DNA of 64,000 nucleotides, from positions 1 through 64,000 of the forward strand of contig NZ_SZPR01000009.1 of assembly GCF_005280195.1 (NCBI RefSeq), written 5' to 3'. The position numbers and the translations under genes were made by a program. The first letter of the stretch is position 1. Each line of letters begins with the position of its first letter. The notes below the pieces were generated by a model. It searched no databases. It was not told where the DNA came from and was given only the letters and a program-made list of their open reading frames with translations. Below are positions 46,256 through 53,670 of this stretch, in pieces. The stretch is from Streptomyces galbus (GTDB lineage Bacteria > Actinomycetota > Actinomycetes > Streptomycetales > Streptomycetaceae).

Positions 46256-48199
46256 TCATCGCACCCGACTTCGCAGGGTGGTGAGCACATACGCGCACAG
46301 GAGGACCGTCAGCGACAACGTCAGCGCCCCGCCGACAGGTTGGGCGATCACCCTGGCCACCGCGGACAGATAGCGCTCACCGCCGAAGGGCCACTGGTAC
46401 AGGAACACCTGGCGCATGCGCATCGGCAGCCCGGCGGCGCTCCGCACGGACGCCCCTTCCCATGCCTTGTGCACCACCGGTACGACCACGACCGGCACGG
46501 CCAGCACCGCCGCCAGCCCCGCCGTGGTGGACCGGAACACCCCGGCCGCCAGAACCCCCGCCCAGGCGCACCCCACCACCAGGCCGATCCAACTCGCCCC
46601 CATCGACAGCCACTCCCCGGGGACCTTCACGAACTCCCGTCCGTAGACGAGGTACAACACCTCGGCGTCACACCCCACCGTCACGAACGCCAGCATCAAC
46701 GCCGTGGCCGCCGCGACGAGGAGCTTCGCGCTCAGCAGCCCCAGCCGCCGGGGCACGGTGCCACGGTCCGCCGCCAAGGCGGGGTGCCGGAACTCGTCCC
46801 CGAACGCCAACGCCCCCAGCAGCCCCGCACCCAGCGCGGCCGGCGGCAAGGGCAGCTCGGCCGGCCACGCGGCCAGCAACCGCTCCTGCGGCGTGTGACC
46901 GACGCGCGCGAGGAGCAGGGCCATGACGGCGGAGGTGAGCAGCACGGCCCCGGCGGTGAGGAACCCGGTGCTGATCCCGGCGGCGCGACGCAGTTCGTAG
47001 CGCAGGGGGCGAAGAGGGCTGGGGGCGGGACGGACGGCGATGGGAGGCGGGAGGTCGGGGAGGCGGACGGGTGAAGCCTGCGGGGCGGGGGCGGTCGGGG
47101 TGGCGGATTCGGGGTGCGGGGTGGGGCGGGGCAGGGAGAGGGGGGAGGGAGGGGAGACCACCGGGAGGGCGGTATCGCGGGACTTCTCGCCAGCAGGCTG
47201 ATCACTGCCGCTCTCGCCCACCCGGCACAGGCGGTCGGCGCCGGCGACGCGCTCGATCGCAGGCTGCTCACTTTCGCTCATCGCCGCACCGGCCGACACT
47301 GTGAGGGCGACATCTGCTGTGTCAGGCCCCATGTCCCCCACCTCGTCCGCGAGTTGGTGCACCAGTACGCCGTGCCGGAACGCCGTCTCGCCGACATGGG
47401 CGCAGCTACTGCCGTACACGGAGAGCCGGTTGCCGCTGTCCTGGACGACCTGGACGGAACGCTGCGCCGCCCGGGCCTCCTTGGTGAGGAGGGCGGCGAG
47501 ACGGGCGGCGTGGGGTGTGCGGACGACGACGCGGGGGCGCAGGCGGGTCCGGGCGAAGCCTTGGGCGTCCTGGTCGGCAACGACTCGGCCCTGTTCCAGG
47601 GTGATGACGTGATCGGCCGTGCGTGCGGCCTCCTTGGGGTCGTCCATGGTGAGCAGGACCGTGCCGCCCTGGGCGGCGTGGGCCTTGAGCATGTCGTAGA
47701 GCCAGCGGGCCTCCCGGGCGGAGAGCCCGTCGCCGGGGGCGTCGAGGACGAGGGCGTGGGGGCCGGGCAGGAGGGCGCAGGCCAGACCGAGTCTGCGGTC
47801 CATGCCACGCGAGAGGGTGCCGAGGCGCTCCTCGCGCAGGCTGACGAGGCCTACGGCTTCGAGGACTTCGTCGGCTCGCCGCACGGACACTCCGGCCGCC
47901 GCGCACAGCATGCGCAGGTGACCGCGCACCGTACGACCGGGGTGGCCGGGCACGTCGCCTAGGAGGACACCGACCTCGTGCGAGGGATGCGGGACGTGGT
48001 GCAGGGGGCGGCCTCTGAATTGGGTGATGCCTCTGCCCTGTTGGAGTTGGAGCATGAGTCTGAGAACCGTGGTCTTGCCCGCGCCCTGGGGCCCGAGGAG
48101 CGCGGTGACATGGCCCGCGCGCGCCTCGAACGAAACGTCGTCGACGGCGGGCGGAAGGTCCTTGCGGGGGACGCTGGTCAGTCCGAAGGCCTGGATCAC
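46256..48199 (-). CDS. ABC ATPase-permease fusion with altered catalytic residues
   Basis: A 647-residue protein. Residues about 1-225 form an ABC ATPase with Walker A GPQGAGKTT (36-44), but the signature reads LSRGM. The Walker B segment reads LVLDAPGD, with Ala in place of the catalytic Glu, and the switch His position reads T-M-D-D. A middle region (about 225-410), rich in P/S/T, follows. The C-terminal half has about six membrane helices and resembles ABC-2 permeases (FGDEFRHPAL). ATP binding is likely; efficient hydrolysis is doubtful. I use the GTG at 48199, which follows a TATCTT -10-like box by 7 bases (leaderless). A TTG at 48208 is possible. It lies upstream of whiH on the same strand. 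Confidence 0.8.
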   Translation of the reverse strand: MIQAFGLTSVPRKDLPPAVDDVSFEARAGHVTALLGPQGAGKTTVLRLMLQLQQGRGITQFRGRPLHHVPHPSHEVGVLLGDVPGHPGRTVRGHLRMLCAAAGVSVRRADEVLEAVGLVSLREERLGTLSRGMDRRLGLACALLPGPHALVLDAPGDGLSAREARWLYDMLKAHAAQGGTVLLTMDDPKEAARTADHVITLEQGRVVADQDAQGFARTRLRPRVVVRTPHAARLAALLTKEARAAQRSVQVVQDSGNRLSVYGSSCAHVGETAFRHGVLVHQLADEVGDMGPDTADVALTVSAGAAMSESEQPAIERVAGADRLCRVGESGSDQPAGEKSRDTALPVVSPPSPLSLPRPTPHPESATPTAPAPQASPVRLPDLPPPIAVRPAPSPLRPLRYELRRAAGISTGFLTAGAVLLTSAVMALLLARVGHTPQERLLAAWPAELPLPPAALGAGLLGALAFGDEFRHPALAADRGTVPRRLGLLSAKLLVAAATALMLAFVTVGCDAEVLYLVYGREFVKVPGEWLSMGASWIGLVVGCAWAGVLAAGVFRSTTAGLAAVLAVPVVVVPVVHKAWEGASVRSAAGLPMRMRQVFLYQWPFGGERYLSAVARVIAQPVGGALTLSLTVLLCAYVLTTLRSRVR

Positions 48200-48250
48200 C
48201 CGTAGCAAGATAGCGCCCTATGCCCGTTTTGTCGGGAACCTAGCGGTGGG

Positions 48251-48269
48251 GTCGACCCGCTGGGTCGAC
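48251..48269. terminator. Short perfect hairpin upstream of the ABC fusion gene
   Basis: GTCGACCC-GCT-GGGTCGAC, an 8-bp stem with a 3-base loop, in the gap between the Nudix gene's stop and the ABC fusion's start. It may terminate the Nudix transcript or be an operator. Confidence 0.4.
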
Positions 48270-48281
48270 GAGCAAGCTCCT

Positions 48282-48306
48282 GTGGCGTGGCGTGGCGTGG
48301 CGTGGC
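48282..48306. repeat. (GTGGC)5 microsatellite
   Basis: Five exact GTGGC units, followed by degenerate CATGG copies up to about 48327. It is intergenic, about 80 bp upstream of the ABC fusion gene. Such pentamer runs can change in number by slippage. Confidence 0.9.
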
Positions 48307-48434
48307 AGGGCATGGCATGGCGGGCATGCCGACGTGACGCCGCACCCATGTGGTGGACGTGTCCCGACCCCTCCGTGAAGGCGAGCAGGGCCGTACGCCA
48401 CGACCGGCGCGACCGCCCCGTCATCGGGCCGCTC

Positions 48435-49193
48435 TCAGACCTCCGGCCGCAGCATCGGCGGGTTGAGGAGGGTGGCCCCGCCGGCGCGGAAGAGCTGAGC
48501 GGGGCGTCCGCCCTGGCGGGTGGTGGTGCCGCCGGTCGGGACCAGGAAGCCCGGGGTGCCCGTCACTTTGCGGTGGAAGTTGCGGGGATCCAGCGCCACG
48601 CCCCAGACGGCTTCGTAGACCCGGCGCAGCTCGCCCACGGTGAACTCGGGCGGGCAGAAGGCCGTGGCCAGCGACGAGTACTCGATCTTGGACCGAGCGC
48701 GTTCCACGCCGTCGGCGAGGATCTGGGCGTGGTCGAAGGCGAGAGGAGCCATGGGCTCGTCCTCGCGGCCGTAGCCGCCTTGCTGGAGGAGTTCCTCGAC
48801 CGGCGCCCAGCGGGCGTTGCTCGCGTCGCCGCCGGCGCGGGGCGCGGGGAGATCGGGGGCGAGCGCGAGGTGGGCCACGCTGACCACCCGCATCCGGGGA
48901 TCCCGCTTGGGGTCACCGTAGGTCGCGAGCTGTTCGAGGTGGGCACCGTTGTCCTGGACCGGGACGGAGGCGTCGTGGGCGTGCAGCCCGGTCTCCTCGG
49001 CCAGCTCACGCGCCGCCGCCTGGGCCAGGTCCTCGTCGGCCCGCACGAAGCCGCCGGGGAGCGCCCACCGCCCCTGGAACGGCGATTCGCCCCTGCGGAC
49101 CGCCAACGCGCACAGGGCATGGCGGCGTACGGTCAGCACGACCAGGTCCACGGTGACAGCGAAGGGCGGAAAGGCTGACGGGTCGTAGGACAT
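48435..49193 (-). CDS. Nudix domain protein with NrtR-like winged helix
   Basis: A 252-residue protein: an N-terminal Nudix domain (about residues 10-150) and a C-terminal winged helix (about 165-240, FTVGELRRVYEAVWG and N-F-H-R-K-V). This is the NrtR architecture, regulators of NAD metabolism that sense ADP-ribose. Unlike many NrtR proteins, the catalytic Nudix box is complete (Gly48 to Leu70: G-x5-E-x7-R-E-L-x-E-E-x-G-L), so it may also hydrolyse a substrate. The ATG at 49193 has no ribosome site but lies 6 bases after a TATGAT -10 box, which indicates a leaderless mRNA. A palindrome next to the -10 box suggests self-repression. Confidence 0.85.
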   Translation of the reverse strand: MSYDPSAFPPFAVTVDLVVLTVRRHALCALAVRRGESPFQGRWALPGGFVRADEDLAQAAARELAEETGLHAHDASVPVQDNGAHLEQLATYGDPKRDPRMRVVSVAHLALAPDLPAPRAGGDASNARWAPVEELLQQGGYGREDEPMAPLAFDHAQILADGVERARSKIEYSSLATAFCPPEFTVGELRRVYEAVWGVALDPRNFHRKVTGTPGFLVPTGGTTTRQGGRPAQLFRAGGATLLNPPMLRPEV

Positions 49194-49199
49194 GCCGCG

Positions 49200-49221
49200 A
49201 TCATAGTCGTCTGCCTGACGA
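49200..49221 (-). promoter_or_regulatory. Leaderless promoter and TCGTC-n5-GACGA operator of the Nudix gene
   Basis: On the minus strand a TATGAT -10 element (49205-49200) is followed 6 bases later by the ATG. The perfect inverted repeat TCGTC-TGCCT-GACGA (49207-49221) fills the spacer between -35 and -10, an ideal position for a repressor. Confidence 0.6.
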
Positions 49222-49333
49222 TAAACACTCCCTTCGTCGGTCCCGTCGGTGACTGATCCCCGGCGGTCGGCGTCGGTCGGCGCAGTCCGGCTCCCAGGCG
49301 TCACCCATGTCGCATATTCACCGTTGTGCGAGG

Positions 49334-51427
49334 TCAGGAGCCCAGTTGCAGTCCTTCGGCCGCCTCCTCGACCATCGCGAGGCCGAGCCGGCTGACCCGT
49401 ACCGAGAAGGGGGCGCCCGCGACGCGGAGTCCGGTGAGGACGAGCTCGCCGAGCGGTGCGTTGCGTACGGGGCGGAGGGTCACGGTGCCGGCGGGGGCGT
49501 CTGGGCGGATGCCGACGAGGGCGGTCAGCAGCAGGATGCCGGCGGCCGCCGCGGTGGCGGTGGGGCGGCAGGCCGCCGGGTGGGGCGGCGGGGCGCCGCC
49601 GTCGGTGCGCTGCTGCCCCGCGTACATCTCCGGCAGGCGGTACCCGAAAATCTCGGCTGCGGCCAGGAGGCCGTTGATCAGGGACGATGCCTGCGCCTCG
49701 TACCCGGCCGCGATGAGTCCCGCTGCGGCGAGTGCTGTCTCGTGGACGCGCACGGCTCCGCTGCGGTGGCCGAAGGGGTTGTATCCCGGCTCCTTGGTGC
49801 CGAGGGAGCGCAGCCCCCAGCCGGAGTCCATCGACGGGCCGTCCAGCAGCCGGGCGAGGTGTTCCGTCTGTGTCTTGTCCAGGAGTCCCGGTGCGAAGTG
49901 CCCTGCGCCGAGGAGACCGGTGTCGAGGAGGTGGACCAGGCCCGCGCCGAGGTGAGTCAGGTGTCGTCCGTCCGGGAGGCGCGCGACCGCGGGGCGACCG
50001 CCGCCGGGGGCGTCGATCCAGAAATCCCGGCGGAACGCGACGCCGAGCGTGTCCGCCCACTGCCGCAGTCCGGCGCCGTCCGGTCGCCCGCAGGCGTCGA
50101 GGAGGTCGGCGCCGAGGAGGGCGGCTCGGTGGGCGTGTGCCTGGGTCTCGCAGCGCACGGGTCCGCCGGGCTGCGGGTCGGGCAGGTAGGTGCCGTCGCC
50201 GACGGCTTCCCTGAGCCAGGTCAGGCAGCGCTCGGCGGCCGGCAGCAACTCGTCCGTCTCGGCTTCGGGGAGTCCCCAGCGGCGCGCCTCGGCGAGGAGG
50301 ACGGGGAAGAGCAGCGTGGCTTCCGTCGCGGTGCAGCCGGGAGGCAGATGGGGGCCGGCGTCCCGGCGGGGACCGGGGATCATGCCGTACTGGGGTCCCG
50401 GGGCGGTGAGTTGGGTGCGGGCGAGGATGCGGAGGGTGCCGACGGCCAGGCGGGTGCCGAGCGGCAGGGTCATGCGGGCCGCGGCGAGCGCCTCGGCCGG
50501 GGCGAGGCCGCAGCGCCAGGGCGCGCCGGCCGCGAGGTGCATGTCGGCGGGCCGGGCGGGGTCGCGAACCAGCAGGGCTTGCAGGTCCTCGACGCTGGTC
50601 CGCAGCAGTGCCTGAGCGCGGGGGTCGTCGCCGCTGGCGTGTGCGGGCGCCAGGAGGTTAGTCGTCGCGCGACCGGCGGGACGAACGGGACCGCTCCCGT
50701 CCAGGCGCACTCGCAGCTCCACTGCCACGCTGCCGCCCGGGGGCAGGTCGAGTTCCCAGCGCAGCATCCCCGCGGAAGCGAGGGCGTCCGCGGGCGGTGG
50801 ATCAGCGGTCACGGACACCGACGCGGAACGACCGGACCAGCGCAGGCCGGCGTCGCGGACGCCGGCGGGCAGGTCGCGGCCCGCGGTTCCTGAGGCGATC
50901 GCGCTCAGGTCGGCGAGATCCGTCCCGAGGGTGATCTCGACGGGGACGCGTAAGGGGTGTGCCGCCGCGCTGCGCAGGATGATGCTCTCCGTGCCGTCCG
51001 CTGAACGGGTCCGCTCGACGACGACGTCCGGGTCGGGGCCGCCGTGCGGTGCCGCGCGCAGGGTGCCGGTGAAGCGGGCTCGGTCGGCCGAGAGCATCCG
51101 GGCCTGGACGGGAAGCGGCTCCCGTCCGGCGACGCGCAGGTGGCAGCGGGAGAGCAGGCGTCGGCCCGCCCGGTAGAAACCCTCCAGGCCCCGGCCGGCG
51201 AGCTGTCCGTCCGCGGTGGAGAGGGTCAGCCCGGGCAGGGCGACGCAGATCAGGGCGTCGTGTGCGGGGGGCAGGTCCCTCGGCCTGCGGGGCGTGACGG
51301 GTGAGGAGGGTGTGGGTGCTCTGGGCGCCGGTGCGGGAGGCGGTGCACCGGCGGCGGACCGGAGGGGAGGCACAGGCCGTTCAGCGGTGCGGCAGTGGTC
51401 GGCGGAGGGGGGCGTCGGCTGATGCAT
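49334..51427 (-). CDS. Amylo-alpha-1,6-glucosidase / glycogen debranching-type protein
   Basis: A 697-residue protein. After a disordered P/A/S-rich N-terminus (about 50 residues) comes the beta-rich N-terminal domain of bis-type debranching enzymes (about 55-260: ALICVALPGLTLSTADG, GLEGFY, R-L-L-S-R-C). A C-terminal (alpha/alpha)6 toroid follows (about 290-690: GAPWRCGLAPAEALAAARM, Y-G-M-I-P-G, S-M-D-S-G-W-G-L-R-S-L). It probably removes alpha-1,6 branches or related glucosides, perhaps from glycogen, in the cytoplasm. The substrate is not proven. The ATG at 51427 has only a distant GGAAGAA. A longer frame upstream is not conserved-looking. Confidence 0.83.
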   Translation of the reverse strand: MHQPTPPSADHCRTAERPVPPLRSAAGAPPPAPAPRAPTPSSPVTPRRPRDLPPAHDALICVALPGLTLSTADGQLAGRGLEGFYRAGRRLLSRCHLRVAGREPLPVQARMLSADRARFTGTLRAAPHGGPDPDVVVERTRSADGTESIILRSAAAHPLRVPVEITLGTDLADLSAIASGTAGRDLPAGVRDAGLRWSGRSASVSVTADPPPADALASAGMLRWELDLPPGGSVAVELRVRLDGSGPVRPAGRATTNLLAPAHASGDDPRAQALLRTSVEDLQALLVRDPARPADMHLAAGAPWRCGLAPAEALAAARMTLPLGTRLAVGTLRILARTQLTAPGPQYGMIPGPRRDAGPHLPPGCTATEATLLFPVLLAEARRWGLPEAETDELLPAAERCLTWLREAVGDGTYLPDPQPGGPVRCETQAHAHRAALLGADLLDACGRPDGAGLRQWADTLGVAFRRDFWIDAPGGGRPAVARLPDGRHLTHLGAGLVHLLDTGLLGAGHFAPGLLDKTQTEHLARLLDGPSMDSGWGLRSLGTKEPGYNPFGHRSGAVRVHETALAAAGLIAAGYEAQASSLINGLLAAAEIFGYRLPEMYAGQQRTDGGAPPPHPAACRPTATAAAAGILLLTALVGIRPDAPAGTVTLRPVRNAPLGELVLTGLRVAGAPFSVRVSRLGLAMVEEAAEGLQLGS

Positions 51428-51635
51428 GCGCTGGTTTCTTCCGCTCTCTGTGAATCCGGGCGTGTTCGACGGCAGGCAGGCATTCCGGTTGGACGACGGG
51501 CGGGGTGGCGGGACGCCCCGCACGGGCACTCCGCCACTCAGGTGAACGGGGCGGGTCTCCCCCAGGTCACGCCCGGCGCCGGGTGAGCCCACCGAACGGC
51601 GGCAGGTGATCCGGTGTCCGGCTGGGTGCCGTCGC

Positions 51636-51710
51636 CTCACCCGTCCGGCGGACGGTGGGCCGGTGTCCGCCTCACCCGTCCGGCGGACGGTGGGCCGGTG
51701 TCCGCCTCAC
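51636..51710. repeat. 35-bp tandem repeat downstream of the DUF4192 gene
   Basis: Two perfect 35-bp units (51636-51670 and 51671-51705), plus the first five bases of a third, lie just beyond the DUF4192 stop codon. Each unit contains the self-complementary GTCCG-GCG-GAC core, so the array could fold into two hairpins and serve as a doubled terminator. Confidence 0.9.
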
Positions 51711-51713
51711 GCG

Positions 51714-53492
51714 TTACCTGAGTTCGTCGCCGGTGGCGGAGTCGCCTTCCGGGGTGCCTCCGTCCCCACGGACGGCGTTGACTTCCTGGGCCTCCACACG
51801 GTCCGCGCGTCGCCGTGACGCCGTCGGCTTCCCCGGCGTACGGGGGCCGGTGCTGCCCCGGCCGGGCAGGCCGGGCCGGGTGCTGTCCGACGCCGACGTG
51901 CGCGAGCGGCGGCCCGACGGGCTCGACACCTCTCCCTGGTCTGTCGCGGTGAGCGGTGAGGTACCGGAGCGGGTGCGGCGACGGTGCCGTTGTTCCGGCA
52001 CGTGCGGGGAGAGGCTTCCCGGTCCGAGAGCTGCCGGGTTGGCAGAGTGGGCCGAGGGCGTGGTGACGTCGGGAGCATCGCCCGCTGCTCCCCCGCGTTC
52101 TGCCCTTCCCGGCCCCGCCGTGCGTCCGCCGCGCTCGGCGCGCAGGCAGCGGCGGACCGACTCGGGATTCAGGCCCTCGTTGCATGCCTGGTGCAGCAGA
52201 CGGGCGAAGAGGTAGTCGGGGTCCGCTCCGAGTGCCATGGCGAGGGCTTCCCTGGCTTCGAGTTCGTCGCCGGTGGACCAGGCGACCCAACCGGCGAGTG
52301 TGAGGGGTGCTGCGGCGTGTTCCGCGTAGGGGCCGACGCAGCGGCGGGCCAGTGCGCGCCAGAGGCGGAGGGCGGGGCCGGCTTCGTCGCCCTCCATCCA
52401 CTCGGCCGCCCGGTCGCGGGTGGTGCGGTCCTGCAGGCCGAGGATCAGGGCGGCGGCCTCGTCGGCGCGGAGCAGGTCGTCGTCGTGCCGGTCCGCTGCG
52501 GCGGAGGTGGGGACGGGTGCCGTGGCGGCGAGGCGCTGCATGAGTCGTTCGGCCAGCTCGATCGTCTCGTCGGCCACCTCTGCGCGGCCGTTCTCGTCGA
52601 AGATCCGGGGGACGAGAGACATGCCCGCGGTGTCGAGCGCGATTTCCTGCTCGACCGCCACGGCGGTCTCCAGGGGCATCAGCCGGGCCCTCAGCTCGCG
52701 CAGGGTCCCGCGTACCTGGATTCCGGCGTAGGCGGCGGCCGCGGCCAGGACCGAGGTGCCGGGCAGGCCCATGGGTTCACCTTCGTCGGGGCAACAGCCC
52801 TGCCCTCCGCAGCAGTAGGACCAGAAGCGGCCGTCGGAAATGCACAGCGCCTCGATCACGGGCACGTCGAGACGGCCGCAGGCCACGCGCAACTGGTGGG
52901 CGAGCGGCTGCAGCCGTTCCATGACGCTCCGGCCGGTCTCGCCCTTGGCGGGTTCCTGGCAGAGGTAGGCGACGATCTGCTCGGGGCGTGCTCCTCGCCG
53001 TTCACTGCCCGTCACCAGCCCGTGGGCCAGTTGCTGCGCCACCGCGGCCCAGTCGTCGGAGCTGGTGGGGATGCCGAGGCGGGCTCGGCCGCCGAACCGC
53101 CCGCGGCCGCCCCTGTCGTGCAGGCTGACCAGGATGATGCTGTCCTCGGGCCGGTATCCCAGGAGGTAGGGCAGGGCGTCGGCCAGTTCGGCGGGGGTGC
53201 GCAGGGTGACCTGGTGGACACCGAGGTCTCCGTCGTAGGTGGTGCGACCGTGGGGCGCGTAGGCGGGTCCGCCTTGGTACGAGACGTCGTCCGGGGCGGG
53301 AGGCGTGGGGCTGTCGCGCGGGACGGCTTCGCCCGCCGAGCCGAGTTCGGCGGGACCGGTCGCTGCCGAGGAGCCCGGCGCTCCGACCGATCCGCCCCTA
53401 CCAGCAGCCCACTCGACAGGCCCAGCCTCCCCTGCTGCTCCGCGCGGGTCGTCGTTGTCGAAGGATCCGGTGATCTCGTCGTGGTTCGTCAT
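51714..53492 (-). CDS. DUF4192 family protein
   Basis: A 592-residue actinobacterial protein. After about 90 disordered residues the DUF4192 domain (about 93-440) begins with VTLRTPAELADALPYLLGYRPEDSIILV-type sequence, split here as V-T-L-R-T-P-A-E-L and L-L-G-Y-R-P. It contains a cysteine-rich W-S-Y-C-C-G-G-Q-G-C-C-P segment and tetratricopeptide-like helices near the end. The last 130 residues are basic and low in complexity. Function unknown. The ATG at 53492 has a poor ribosome site. The N- and C-terminal tails vary between species in this family, so the exact start is uncertain. Confidence 0.85.
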   Translation of the reverse strand: MTNHDEITGSFDNDDPRGAAGEAGPVEWAAGRGGSVGAPGSSAATGPAELGSAGEAVPRDSPTPPAPDDVSYQGGPAYAPHGRTTYDGDLGVHQVTLRTPAELADALPYLLGYRPEDSIILVSLHDRGGRGRFGGRARLGIPTSSDDWAAVAQQLAHGLVTGSERRGARPEQIVAYLCQEPAKGETGRSVMERLQPLAHQLRVACGRLDVPVIEALCISDGRFWSYCCGGQGCCPDEGEPMGLPGTSVLAAAAAYAGIQVRGTLRELRARLMPLETAVAVEQEIALDTAGMSLVPRIFDENGRAEVADETIELAERLMQRLAATAPVPTSAAADRHDDDLLRADEAAALILGLQDRTTRDRAAEWMEGDEAGPALRLWRALARRCVGPYAEHAAAPLTLAGWVAWSTGDELEAREALAMALGADPDYLFARLLHQACNEGLNPESVRRCLRAERGGRTAGPGRAERGGAAGDAPDVTTPSAHSANPAALGPGSLSPHVPEQRHRRRTRSGTSPLTATDQGEVSSPSGRRSRTSASDSTRPGLPGRGSTGPRTPGKPTASRRRADRVEAQEVNAVRGDGGTPEGDSATGDELR

Positions 53493-53670
53493 GCGCCGAC
53501 GATCCCGCGGATCACGAAGTCCCGTGTGAGCCTGTGGACAAGTCAGAGCAGGGACACGTCAGAACATGACGTCTCCGCTGGTCAGAGCGATGTGGATAGT
53601 CACATATACCCCCGCCGGGTGCCCGGGCCGCCTCGATCCTCCACTCCTCCGCCGGTCCTCCCGCGTCTCC

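Noticed and set aside
48282..48327. CRISPR-like array suggested by repeated GTGGC/CATGG units
   Set aside because: The units are 5 bp without spacers, so this is a microsatellite, not a CRISPR array.
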